A stretch of 61,092 bases of DNA, taken from positions 1 through 61,092 of the forward strand of contig NZ_CANLQB010000016.1 in the NCBI RefSeq assembly GCF_947493125.1. The letters run 5' to 3'. The position numbers and the translations under genes were made by a program. This document shows positions 52,802-60,617 of this stretch, one piece after another. This DNA comes from an uncultured Roseobacter sp. (GTDB lineage: Bacteria > Pseudomonadota > Alphaproteobacteria > Rhodobacterales > Rhodobacteraceae). Under the pieces are notes generated by a model that was not told where the DNA came from, did no database searches, and saw only the letters and a list, made by a program, of their open reading frames with translations. Within the stretch, counting starts at the first letter, position 1. The number at the start of each line of letters is the position of its first letter.

Positions 52802-53362
52802 ATGTCCACGCCTGATACCGCTGTTACTGCACTGATCATTAGCCATGTGAGGCCCGGTCACGAAGACGCGCCGGATGCCAAGATCGCTGACATTCTTGCG
52901 CTTGCGTCCAAGGCCGATGGATATCTAGGCTCCAGTGTTCTTCGCGGGACTCAGGGCGGTCAGCCGCAGCTCTACGTGGTGCTGCACTTCGCGACCCGCG
53001 CGGCATGGGCGGCCTGGCGTGAGACGCCGCAAGCCCAACCGTTGCTGGAAGACGCGCTGCAACACGTCAGCGAGGCTCCAGAAGTGAAGCTCGCCGATGG
53101 GTTTGCCGGTTGGTTCGATCTACCCGCAGCCCCAATGCCGGTCGTGCCCGCGAAATGGAAGATGGCGGTCGTCACCTGGCTTGCGATCTTCCCGATCCTG
53201 TCGGTGTTCCTGACGGGCACCGCGCCACTGATGGGCGACTTGCACCCCATCGGGCGACTGTTCCTCAATACCCCGATCATTGTGCCGCTGATGACCTGGC
53301 TCATCATGCCGGGAATGACACACCTTTTCCGCCGTTGGCTGTTCCAGTCGCACGCGACTTAA
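52802..53362 (+). CDS. Antibiotic-biosynthesis-monooxygenase (ABM) domain protein with C-terminal membrane pair
   Basis: The ATG at 52802 has GGGAGGCGG upstream, giving 186 residues. Residues 1-105 form an ABM/EthD-like dimeric alpha-beta barrel (VTALIISHVRPGHED...LYVVLHFATRAAWAAWRE). Residues 120-185 hold two membrane helices (VTWLAIFPILSVFLTG, TPIIVPLMTWLIMPGM). The C-terminal part resembles the separate 76-residue membrane protein at 54254. ABM domains oxygenate or sense quinones and other aromatics. Confidence 0.8.
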   Translation: MSTPDTAVTALIISHVRPGHEDAPDAKIADILALASKADGYLGSSVLRGTQGGQPQLYVVLHFATRAAWAAWRETPQAQPLLEDALQHVSEAPEVKLADGFAGWFDLPAAPMPVVPAKWKMAVVTWLAIFPILSVFLTGTAPLMGDLHPIGRLFLNTPIIVPLMTWLIMPGMTHLFRRWLFQSHAT

Positions 53363-53377
53363 TAGAAAGGACTCGTC

Positions 53378-54112
53378 ATGAAAGCCGCCATCTACACTGA
53401 GACGGGCACGCCCGACGTCCTCAAGATCGTCGATCTGCCAAAACCTTCCCCTGGCGACGGCGAAGTGCTTGTGCGCATCCATGCCTCTGGCATCAATCCG
53501 TCCGACACCAAGACTCGCGCCGGTCTGTTCCCTTTGCCGGAAGGCTGGGAACGGATCGTGCCGCACAATGACGGCGCGGGTATCATCGAGGCTGTTGGCG
53601 CTGACGTTCCGGACGCCCGTATCGGTGAGCGGGTTTGGCTGCACACGACGCAATGGGGTGGGTTTGACGGCACCGCGGCCGAGTACACGGTGGCACGTGC
53701 AGATCGTGCGGTCCGCCTGCCGGACAATGTCAGCTTCGACGCGGGAGCGACCTTTGGTGTTCCGCTCCTGACAGCCGGGAACGCCGTGTCCATGAATGGC
53801 CCGGTCGATGGCAAAACCCTCCTCATCCAGGGCGGTGCAGGCGCGGTCGGCAACTAAGCCATCCAGATTGCAAAGGCGAAGGGCGCGCGCGTGATCGCCA
53901 CGGTCAGCTCGAAAGACAAGGCCAACGCGGCAAGCGAGGCTGGAGCCGAAGCCGTGGTCAACTATCGCGATGAGGACGTGGCGGCTCGGATTGCGGATCT
54001 GACGAACGGGTCAGGTGTGGATCACCTCATCGAGGTCAATCTCGGCATCAACGGTCCCGCACTTGGTGATCTGATGGCTCCAAATGGCTTCGTCGCTGTT
54101 TACGGGTCGGAC
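53378..54112 (+). pseudogene. Quinone-oxidoreductase-like MDR protein, in-frame TAA and truncated 3' end
   Basis: AAAGGACTC precedes the ATG. The frame encodes an MDR zeta-crystallin-like protein: IHASGINPSDTKTRAGL, HNDGAGIIEAVG, then the NAD(P) loop GGAGAVGN followed by TAA at 53855-53857 where Y, H or similar is expected. It continues in the same frame (AIQIAKAKGARVIATVSS...) to VAVYGSDW. There the 73-bp mini-IS at 54113 cuts it; the last 70 or so residues are absent. Two independent lesions make it inactive. Confidence 0.85.
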
Positions 54113-54185
54113 TGGTCTTCCCCCACTTGAGTGGTCCTCCGCTTTCCTAAACATAGCGGAGGACCACTCAAGTGGGGGAAGACCA
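54113..54185 (-). mobile_element. 73-bp internally deleted IS (MITE-like)
   Basis: Two perfect 31-bp inverted repeats (54113-54143 and 54155-54185) flank an 11-base centre. Read on the minus strand, the first 51 bases equal the IS left end at 61018-61068, including the ATGTTTAGGAA centre and AGCGGAGGA; the sequence then jumps to the opposite end. AGCGGAGGA is common to both joints, so the transposase was lost by a deletion at short homology. No target duplication is evident. Confidence 0.85.
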
Positions 54186-54253
54186 GTTCCGTTCCCGGAT
54201 CTCGAAACCACGCAGTCGCTTATCAGCGACGATGGTCAATGAGGAGCAAGGCC

Positions 54254-54484
54254 ATGACGACGCCAATCCTGATCAACAAATCAGCGCTCCGGCGTGCTGC
54301 CCTTCTCTGGGCAGCCGTCTTTCCCCTCATCACTCTGGTGCTGGCCCTCACCGGGCCGGTCATCGGGAACTGGCCGCTGATTGCAAGAACGCTGGTTCTG
54401 ACGTTGATCGTCGTCCCGCTTCTGAACTTTCTGATCATGCCGCATCTGATGGCGCGCTTCGGCCACTGGGTCGAAGCGGGCTGA
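54254..54484 (+). CDS. Small two-helix membrane protein (76 aa)
   Basis: GAGGAGCAAGG precedes the ATG. Two hydrophobic helices (AAVFPLITLVLALTGPVIG, LIVVPLLNFLIMPHLMA) fill the protein. The pattern ...FP-I/L...LTG..P..G...VP.L..LIMP... matches the C-terminal half of the ABM protein at 52802, so the two appear to be paralogous domains within one operon. The function is unknown. Confidence 0.7.
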   Translation: MTTPILINKSALRRAALLWAAVFPLITLVLALTGPVIGNWPLIARTLVLTLIVVPLLNFLIMPHLMARFGHWVEAG

Positions 54485-54513
54485 GACAATCCACGACCGA
54501 AAGGACTGAAACC

Positions 54514-54951
54514 ATGACACCGCACGCACAAATTACCGAAGGCATGAACTCATGGTTCGCGGCTTGGAACATCGGCACAAACGCATTCGATGTCGAGAAG
54601 CTGCGCCCGCTGTTCTCGACCGGCGAGATCCATGTCGTTGACAACTTCGACGATAAGGTCGTGGTGCTAAAAAGCTTTGACGCCTACGCCCGCACCTGGA
54701 CCTTGTCGGGGTTCCGCAGCTGGTCCATCGCGCCCATCGGAAAGCCCCAGATCCGCATATCGGGCGACCTGGCCGTCGTGACATTTGTTTTTGTTGGTCA
54801 TGGACCCTCAACCGACGGTGCCAAAGTGTCGGCAGCGCAGCACGGCACACATGTCTGGGTGCGCGAAGGCGACGGATGGCGGATTGTGCACGAACACCTC
54901 ACGACCGATACAGTCGAGAGCGCTACGAAGTCATTGGCTTATGCCACCTAA
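54514..54951 (+). CDS. SnoaL/NTF2-like protein
   Basis: AAAGGACTG precedes the ATG. The 145 residues fold as a cone-shaped NTF2-like domain: helical MNSWFAAWNIG.., LRPLFSTGEIHVVDNFDD, then strands ending GTHVWVREGDGWRIVHEHLTT. Members bind or isomerise small hydrophobic ligands. It is the last gene of the ABM/MDR operon and shares its strand. Confidence 0.8.
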   Translation: MTPHAQITEGMNSWFAAWNIGTNAFDVEKLRPLFSTGEIHVVDNFDDKVVVLKSFDAYARTWTLSGFRSWSIAPIGKPQIRISGDLAVVTFVFVGHGPSTDGAKVSAAQHGTHVWVREGDGWRIVHEHLTTDTVESATKSLAYAT

Positions 54952-55056
54952 GTGGCAGAAAAGCGAGTGAGTGCGAAGGCTCAGGAGCGGGCTTTGGCCA
55001 GGCGGCAATGGTCAGTATATTGGGGCTCGAAGCCCCTCCTAGTGGCAGAGAGGTGT

Positions 55057-55527
55057 TCAGCCGTCGTTTGCGGCCGGGCTTGGCGGTGTGATCTGCGCGC
55101 GCTGTCCGTCGTCCTCTCCCGGGGGACCAGCGAGGCTTGCGATGCGCACCCAGGCGGTTCCGGCGACTATGATGCCGCCGATGATCGCAAAAGCGAGTGT
55201 CCAGCTTTCGCTCGCCCCGCCGATTTCGGAGAGACCTCTGATCGCGGAGAATCCTGCAATGCCGGCCGGCGCGGCGTAGAGCGCGCCGATGGCGAGACGG
55301 ATCGGAACGGACTGCACTTTGGCGAAAACGACTTGTCCGATCAGGAGCGTGAAGACGCCCGCGAACAGGCCCACAAGTATCGCCACGATGAGACTGGTTT
55401 CGGTGTCGTAGAGATACAGGCCAACGGTCATGGCGACGAAGAAAGGCAGCGCGTAAACGGCAAGACTGAACAGGACGTAGACGAGGACGCCCAGTCCAAT
55501 GATGCTCAGAAATGCGGACAAAAACAT
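55057..55527 (-). CDS. Four-helix membrane protein of the island module
   Basis: The ATG at 55527 has GAGGAG upstream, giving 156 residues. Four hydrophobic segments are evident (LSIIGLGVLVYVLFSLAVYALPFFVAM etc.), followed by a polar tail. No family name is known to me. The gene lies 140 bases downstream of the DUF2493 frame on the same strand and appears to belong to the DUF932/ParB/toprim/DUF2493 island module. Confidence 0.7.
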   Translation of the reverse strand: MFLSAFLSIIGLGVLVYVLFSLAVYALPFFVAMTVGLYLYDTETSLIVAILVGLFAGVFTLLIGQVVFAKVQSVPIRLAIGALYAAPAGIAGFSAIRGLSEIGGASESWTLAFAIIGGIIVAGTAWVRIASLAGPPGEDDGQRAQITPPSPAANDG

Positions 55528-55669
55528 GGGCGGTCTCCTCTCATGGATTGCGCCGCCACCACCGCCATGGCGCTGACAAAGCATAGCACAATTGCGCTGT
55601 TCTCGGAATATTCCAATGCAGCGCAACGCGATGCGAAATGCGCATCACGGGTCATGACGACCCACCTTT

Positions 55670-56578
55670 CTAGTGCCGGAAATCGTAGAGCGGGATGCCG
55701 AGCGCCTTGGCCTTGTCAGCGAGATTGTCGGAGATGCCCGAGCCCGGGAAGACGATAAGCCCGATGGGCAAAGTCTCAAGGAGCTGGTCATTCCGTTTGA
55801 ACGGGGCGGCTTTGCCGTGGCGGGTCCAGTTCGGCTTGAAGACGATCTGCTGACACTTGCGATTGTCGGCCCAGCACGCCGCGATGCGTTCAGCGCCCTT
55901 GGGCGAACCGCCGTGAAGGAGCACCATGTCCTCGTGCTTGGCGCGGACCCGGTCGAGCGCCGCCCAGATGCTTGCAGTGTCGGTGACGTCCTTCCCGCCG
56001 GTGAAGGCGATCTTCGTGCCCGTCGGCAGGAGTGGTTCGAGATCGGTTTTCCGCTTGGCGTCGAGATAATCGCGGCTGTCGATCAGAGCGGCGGTCATGT
56101 GCTTGCGGTTGACCTGCGAGCCTGACTGCGGGTGCCAGGTCTGCCCGAGATGGGCCTCGAAGAGATCGGCGGCGAGATCGCGCATGCCCTCATAGGCGTT
56201 GCGCTGTTCAGTGAGTGTGAGCCCTTCGGCCACCAATTGCTCCAGCGCAACCGACCGAACTTCCGAGCCATCCTGCTGGCGCTGGCAGCGCCTCTGGGTT
56301 TGCTCATTGTCGTCAAGCCTCCGGTCGATCCGAGTGGCCATGCGGTGGAAGACGTTGGTCGTAGATCAGAGCAGGTCTTCAAGATCGGGTTCCAGCCCGG
56401 TGTCTCCGAAAGCGACTACGAGGGCGTCGAAGATGTCCGTCATGGCGGCTTGGACAGTGTCCGGTTCAGGCAGCGGCCTCGGATCGAGTTCGTCCGAGAA
56501 GGGCCGATGTCCGAAGAGTTGAAGTTCGTCGAGCACCAGGGCGGTTGTCGAGCGGGCTTGCGGTTCGTGCAAGGTCAT
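55670..56578 (-). pseudogene. DUF2493-domain protein with in-frame TGA
   Basis: AAGGAG lies upstream of the ATG at 56578. The first 70 codons (TLHEPQARSTTALVLDELQL, LGHRPFSDELDPRPLP in spirit: LFGHRPFSDELDPRPLPEPD) end at TGA 56366-56368 after EDLL. The same frame continues with STTNVFHRMATRIDRRLDD and the DUF2493 domain (IAFTGGKDVTDTASIWAALD, LLHGGSPKGAERIAACWA, IVFPGSGISDNLADKAKALG) to 55670. A Trp codon TGG in place of TGA would restore 302 residues. Internal initiation at 56341 could still make the DUF2493 half. Such Rossmann-like proteins are standard in alphaproteobacterial islands. Confidence 0.8.
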
Positions 56579-56888
56579 GGTGTTGGTCTCCTTCGCTGTC
56601 TGACCGCGCCTCGCGCGGCCTTCACGGGCGACGGGCAAGCGGAGGCCGATCGGGCCTGCATCCCGCGTTCGCGGGACCGGAGCGTCAGCGGAGGATGGCG
56701 AAGGCGGCGCCGTTTTGACTCGCGATGCAAAGCCGGGCTTGTCCGGCGGCGGAAAACGGGGCCGCCGCAGCCATTGTCGGACCGGGCGGTCTGCGCTCCG
56801 TCTCGCCCCTCTCGGAAGGCCGTGGGCGCGGCTCTTGCCGCAGGGTGAGCGATACTCCTCTGGTTCGAACGGCGTGTTCCCGTTGAGA
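56579..56888. other. GC-rich noncoding gap in the island module
   Basis: 310 bases between the DUF2493 and toprim genes, very GC-rich, with CGCGTTCGCGGGACCGGAGC and GGCGAAGGCGGCGCCGTTTT near 56660-56715. Open frames here lack domains. It holds no gene that I can support; the composition suggests structured RNA or an island-specific regulatory region. Confidence 0.4.
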
Positions 56889-57935
56889 TCAGCCGGTGCA
56901 CTCAAGCACTCGCTCTGGAGTGTCGCTGCTCACCAGTTGCGCCCTGAGATTATCGCGCAGCCGATCGATGCCAAGTGCGCGGAGATCGTCGTTGAAATCG
57001 CCGCGTGCGGGCCGCAGCATGATTGTCTCGATACCCGCCTCAGACGCCCTGTCGCGCAGCCTGTTCGCAGCAATACGTCCCGTCTTGTCGGCGTCGACGG
57101 CAATATAGAGACGCTGCACCCAAGCTGCGGGCTGGTAGGCTGCAAGATGATTGCCGGAGAGCGCCGCTGCGACTGACATTCTCGGCAATGCCTGCCGCAA
57201 GGAAAGCATGGTCTCGAGACCTTCTCCAGCGGCGATCACGCCGCAGGGTGGACCCATATGCACGGCGTTTCCGAGTAGATGGCCCATCGCCTTGCGGTTC
57301 GGATCGAGCGGGGCTTTCGTGGCCGTGTCCGGATCGAGCCAGGTCCGATGCAACCCGGTAAGCGTTCCGTCCGTGTCGGTGATCTTGGCAATGAGTGCTG
57401 GCCATATCTGACGCTCAAGCTGTTCTGCAGCGGCAGGCAATTGATAGTAGCACCGGGGATGGAACCGGAGCATTGGTAGTCCCTGCAAGTCTGCGATGCC
57501 GCGCTGATTAAGATATCGCTCGGCCAATGTGTTTGTGATCGGTGAAGAGATAGCCCAGAGCCGTCGTGCCGCCTCTGGTGAGCCTGTCGGTACGGGCGGC
57601 AGTGTCTCGTGCCGAGGAGGATCAGGTCTCGGCAGGCTGAGAAACCGTCGCGCTTCGTCGAGCGTGTCTCGAAGGGTCGAGAGATTGAGGTTGGCGGCAA
57701 TGAGGTCCAGCAAATCGCCGTGCTCGCCTGTGGCGGCATCGGTCCATTTTCCCGCGGCGCTGGGGCCGGATGAAGGTCCGGTGAGCCGGACATAGAGACT
57801 GCGCCCCGGCGTGTTCTGGACGTCACCGACCAGCCAATAGCGACCATTCTTCCTGCCGTTCGGGAGATAGTGACGGCAGACTTTTTCCGCCTCGCGGCTA
57901 AGCTTCTGCGCCAGGGATGATGCCGGACTGTCCAT
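56889..57935 (-). CDS. Toprim-domain protein (DUF7146/primase-like)
   Basis: The ATG at 57935 has GGAGG five bases upstream. The 348 residues start with a primase-like zinc-less N-terminal region (KVCRHYLPNGRKNGRYWLVGD) and end with a toprim domain: GVIAAGEGLETMLSLRQA (catalytic Glu) and LYIAVDADKTGRIAANRL (D-x-D). Toprim proteins act in DNA primase, nuclease or topoisomerase reactions. It is intact and forms part of the island module. A rho-independent terminator lies only 23 bases upstream of its start codon. Confidence 0.85.
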   Translation of the reverse strand: MDSPASSLAQKLSREAEKVCRHYLPNGRKNGRYWLVGDVQNTPGRSLYVRLTGPSSGPSAAGKWTDAATGEHGDLLDLIAANLNLSTLRDTLDEARRFLSLPRPDPPRHETLPPVPTGSPEAARRLWAISSPITNTLAERYLNQRGIADLQGLPMLRFHPRCYYQLPAAAEQLERQIWPALIAKITDTDGTLTGLHRTWLDPDTATKAPLDPNRKAMGHLLGNAVHMGPPCGVIAAGEGLETMLSLRQALPRMSVAAALSGNHLAAYQPAAWVQRLYIAVDADKTGRIAANRLRDRASEAGIETIMLRPARGDFNDDLRALGIDRLRDNLRAQLVSSDTPERVLECTG

Positions 57936-57957
57936 GGACGCCTCCAGTGCTTGCGAC

Positions 57958-57987
57958 AAAAAAGGGCCTGCCGCGTCCGACAGGCCC
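57958..57987 (-). terminator. Rho-independent terminator immediately upstream of toprim gene
   Basis: On the minus strand GGGCCTG (57987-57981), a ten-base loop, CAGGCCC (57970-57964), then TTTTTT (57963-57958). It is the only structure in the window with both a perfect GC stem and a T tract. It ends transcription from the DUF932::ParB gene and sits just before the toprim ribosome site, so it may work as an attenuator. Confidence 0.85.
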
Positions 57988-58143
57988 CAGGTCGAGGGAG
58001 TTTGGGGGGAAGACATCCCTCGGTTGTGGTCGCTGGTTTCCGAGAGGGTTGGGCGAAGGCGGCCCCGGCGATAGCCAGATCATCGCCCAATCGGCTGAAA
58101 TCCACCATCGACCGAGGGCCGCCGGACACCTGTCGCTATGCGA

Positions 58144-59058
58144 CTACTCTGCAGCTTCGAGGGCGACTGCCTTGTCGTCCGCCGGTTCTGCATCCGGCGC
58201 AATGTCGCCATCATCGACGATCTCGAACTCCGGCTCATCGGGCTGTTCGACCAGCGGCGGTGTGCGGAGCGGCTCGGGCAGGCAGTCGCTCCCGGCCAGC
58301 AGTTCTTCGGCAGCCTCGACCATGTCGGGCTTCTTGAACCCGGCGATCCGGTCCGCGTCCTTGTCACCCCTTGCCTCACGCACGGCGGCGAGGATTTGCG
58401 CCTTGGTCACGCGGCCAAGATAGCTGTCCGCCGTCGGCGTCCAGCCCACTTTGGCCATGTCGAGACCGAGCGTGCCCGCCAGCACGTCCGCATGGGCGAT
58501 CTGGCGCGGTTTCCGGTAATGCGGCTCCTGCACCGCGTTCACCGTCATTGCCACGCAATGGGCGAAGAGCGCGTCGCGGCTGTCGCTGTCCCATTCAGCC
58601 AACACATCCCAGAGGTCTTCCGGCTCCTTCGGCAGATTGCCCGCCCAGGTCTCGATGCCCAGATCGATCGACTGCACATATTGCAGGTTGATGCCGGCGA
58701 GTGGCGCCGGGAGCTGGCGCAGATAGGCCGCTGGCGCGCCGACGAGGCTCGCCAGCTGGCCGAAGCTCCAATGGGTCGGCGCGACCGGCGTCTCGGCGTC
58801 CGGCAGGACGAGCGCCAGCTTCTCTGGATCGTCGCGATGAGCCTCGACGCGGATCGCGGCGCTCTCGACCGTCCGCGTCTTGCTCCGCACGGCGCGGCCC
58901 TTCACCGAGGCGTAGAGGTCCGAGAGCGAGAGGTACCTCTCGTCGTCGGGCCGCGAGAACCACTCGTACGACACCCGCCCGTTATGCCCGCCGCGGGAAA
59001 CATCCACCTTGTAGCCGTCGCTCTCGGGGCGGCCGTTCATGATTTCGATCACTGTCAT
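58144..59058 (-). CDS. DUF932::ParB chimeric island protein
   Basis: 304 residues in one frame. Residues 15-120 (GYKVDVSRGGHNGRVSYEWFSRPDDERYL..., VAPTHWSFGQLASLVGAPAAYLRQLPAPLAGINLQY) match the N-terminal part of island DUF932 proteins. From about residue 125 (LGIETWAGNLPKEPEDLWDVLAEWDSDSRDALFAHCVAMTVNAV...) to the end (ILAAVREARGDKDADRIAGFKKPDMVEAAEELLAGSDCLPEPLR) it matches the C-terminal part of island ParB-like proteins, without the ParB nuclease/CTPase domain. An in-frame deletion joining two neighbouring genes explains this best. The family assignment is from memory of related islands. Confidence 0.7.
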   Translation of the reverse strand: MTVIEIMNGRPESDGYKVDVSRGGHNGRVSYEWFSRPDDERYLSLSDLYASVKGRAVRSKTRTVESAAIRVEAHRDDPEKLALVLPDAETPVAPTHWSFGQLASLVGAPAAYLRQLPAPLAGINLQYVQSIDLGIETWAGNLPKEPEDLWDVLAEWDSDSRDALFAHCVAMTVNAVQEPHYRKPRQIAHADVLAGTLGLDMAKVGWTPTADSYLGRVTKAQILAAVREARGDKDADRIAGFKKPDMVEAAEELLAGSDCLPEPLRTPPLVEQPDEPEFEIVDDGDIAPDAEPADDKAVALEAAE

Positions 59059-59154
59059 GGCTTATCTCAAGGACGGGCGGTCCGAGAGCCTTTCTCTCGA
59101 CCTCCAAACCCGTCACGGCGACAGCCGCAGGCCTCTCACTCTAAAGGGGGCGTT

Positions 59155-59223
59155 GCGGGGTCTCCCCGCAGAAGGGGTCGGGCGAGACTACCGGCTCGGC
59201 CGCAGGGGAAGGCCTTCCCCTGC
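59155..59223. other. Two palindromes upstream of island module
   Basis: GCGGGG-TCT-CCCCGC (59155-59169) and the perfect 22-bp palindrome at 59202-59223 (arms GCAGGGGAAGG / CCTTCCCCTGC) lie upstream of the DUF932::ParB gene. They may be terminators without T tracts or protein-binding sites. Confidence 0.5.
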
Positions 59224-59329
59224 TGGGTATCCTTCTCTTCCAACGGTCTCGTTTCCAAATTCCAATCAACACCCTGTTGACTTCCAATTGTCATCATTCA
59301 TAGTTCCAATCTACTGAACGGAGGTACAG

Positions 59330-60550
59330 GTGTACGAAAGGTTTGTTGAGCATCGCGCGATCGAAGCGCTGTCCGATACGCCGGTTGTGCTCATCGTTGG
59401 CCCTCGCCGGGCTGGGAAGACCACGCTTGTTCAAAAGATGAGCGACAAAGGCCGGACCTATATCACCCTGGACGATCAGACAGTGCTCGATGCCGCACGC
59501 TCCGACCCGGCCGGGTTCATTAGGGGCCTCGACGCCGCTGTTGTCGATGAGATTCAACGGGCGCCCGAACTGTTACTGGCGATCAAGAAGGCGGTGGACG
59601 AAGACTATCGTCCCGGACGCTTTCTCCTTACGGGCTCAGCCAACGTCATGACTTTGCCCAAGGTCGCAGATAGCCTCGCAGGCCGCATCGAAACCATCGA
59701 AATGCTGCCCCTTGCGCGGGCTGAGATCGAAGGGCGCGTCGAGACGTTCCTTGACCGGCTTTTCGAAGGCGCGCTTGAGGGAGATCAAGACGCGATTGTT
59801 GGCGATGAATTGGTGCGTCTGGTTCTCCTCGGCGGATTTCCAGAGGCCATTCGGCGCGATAGCGAACGTCGGCGGCAGGATTGGGCACGCTCTTATCTCA
59901 CGTCGGTTCTGACGCGTGACCTGAAGGAAATTGCCGAGATCGAAAAACTGACAGAACTACCAAAATTCGTGCGGCTCCTTGCAGAGCATTCCAGCCAGTT
60001 GGTGAACTACTCGCAATTCGGGTCCAGCATCGGAGTGAGTCACAAGACAGGGCAGCGTTATGTGGCGCTGCTCGAACAGGTGTTCCTCGTCTCGACCCTG
60101 CAGCCCTGGTACACCAATGCGCTAAAGCGTATCGTCAAGACGCCAAAGATCCATTTTCTCGACACTGGCGTGCTGGCGACGGCACGCGGATTGACCTTCG
60201 ACCGAGTGAAAGCGGATCGAAATGTGTTCGGCGCACTGCTCGAAACGTTCGTCTTCTCCGAAATCATGAAGCTGATTTCAGCGTCGGAGTTACGTCTCTC
60301 GCCATATCACTTTCGTGACCAGCAGATGCGCGAGGTCGATATCGTATTGGAGCGAGACGACGGCATGATCGTCGGCATCGAAGTGAAAGCCAGCGCAACA
60401 GTAAAGTCCAAGGATTTTGGCGGATTGCGGACGCTGGCCGAAGCGTGCGGCGACCGCTTTGCTTACGGCGTTGTGCTCTATGACAGCGCCGAAATGGTGC
60501 CTTTTGGTGACAAGCTGGCTGCTGCGCCGCTGTCATCGCTGTGGGGATGA
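59330..60550 (+). CDS. AAA ATPase with DUF4143 domain
   Basis: The GTG at 59330 has GGAGG four bases upstream. The 406 residues have Walker A VGPRRAGKTTL, Walker B AAVVDEIQRAP and a sensor-type LLTGSANV. A winged-helix region and the DUF4143 domain follow, with YHFRDQQMREVDIVLERDDGMIVGIEVKAS, a PD-(D/E)xK-like pattern. These ATPases are common in islands; their function is not settled. The gene is intact and opposite in direction to the island module. Confidence 0.85.
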   Translation: MYERFVEHRAIEALSDTPVVLIVGPRRAGKTTLVQKMSDKGRTYITLDDQTVLDAARSDPAGFIRGLDAAVVDEIQRAPELLLAIKKAVDEDYRPGRFLLTGSANVMTLPKVADSLAGRIETIEMLPLARAEIEGRVETFLDRLFEGALEGDQDAIVGDELVRLVLLGGFPEAIRRDSERRRQDWARSYLTSVLTRDLKEIAEIEKLTELPKFVRLLAEHSSQLVNYSQFGSSIGVSHKTGQRYVALLEQVFLVSTLQPWYTNALKRIVKTPKIHFLDTGVLATARGLTFDRVKADRNVFGALLETFVFSEIMKLISASELRLSPYHFRDQQMREVDIVLERDDGMIVGIEVKASATVKSKDFGGLRTLAEACGDRFAYGVVLYDSAEMVPFGDKLAAAPLSSLWG

Positions 60551-60617
60551 GGTCGATTCGTGTGAGAAAAATGAAAAACCAGAATCGGTCATCTTCACGA
60601 AATCTGATATCTAGTCA

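Noticed and set aside
54113-54185. Rho-independent terminator pair instead of a mini-IS
   Set aside because: The 31-bp arms match the IS end at 61018 base for base over 51 positions and there is no T tract.
56366-56368. TGA in the DUF2493 gene as selenocysteine
   Set aside because: The family has Trp at the site, there is no selenocysteine insertion hairpin evident, and other genes in the window carry TAA and TAG lesions as well.
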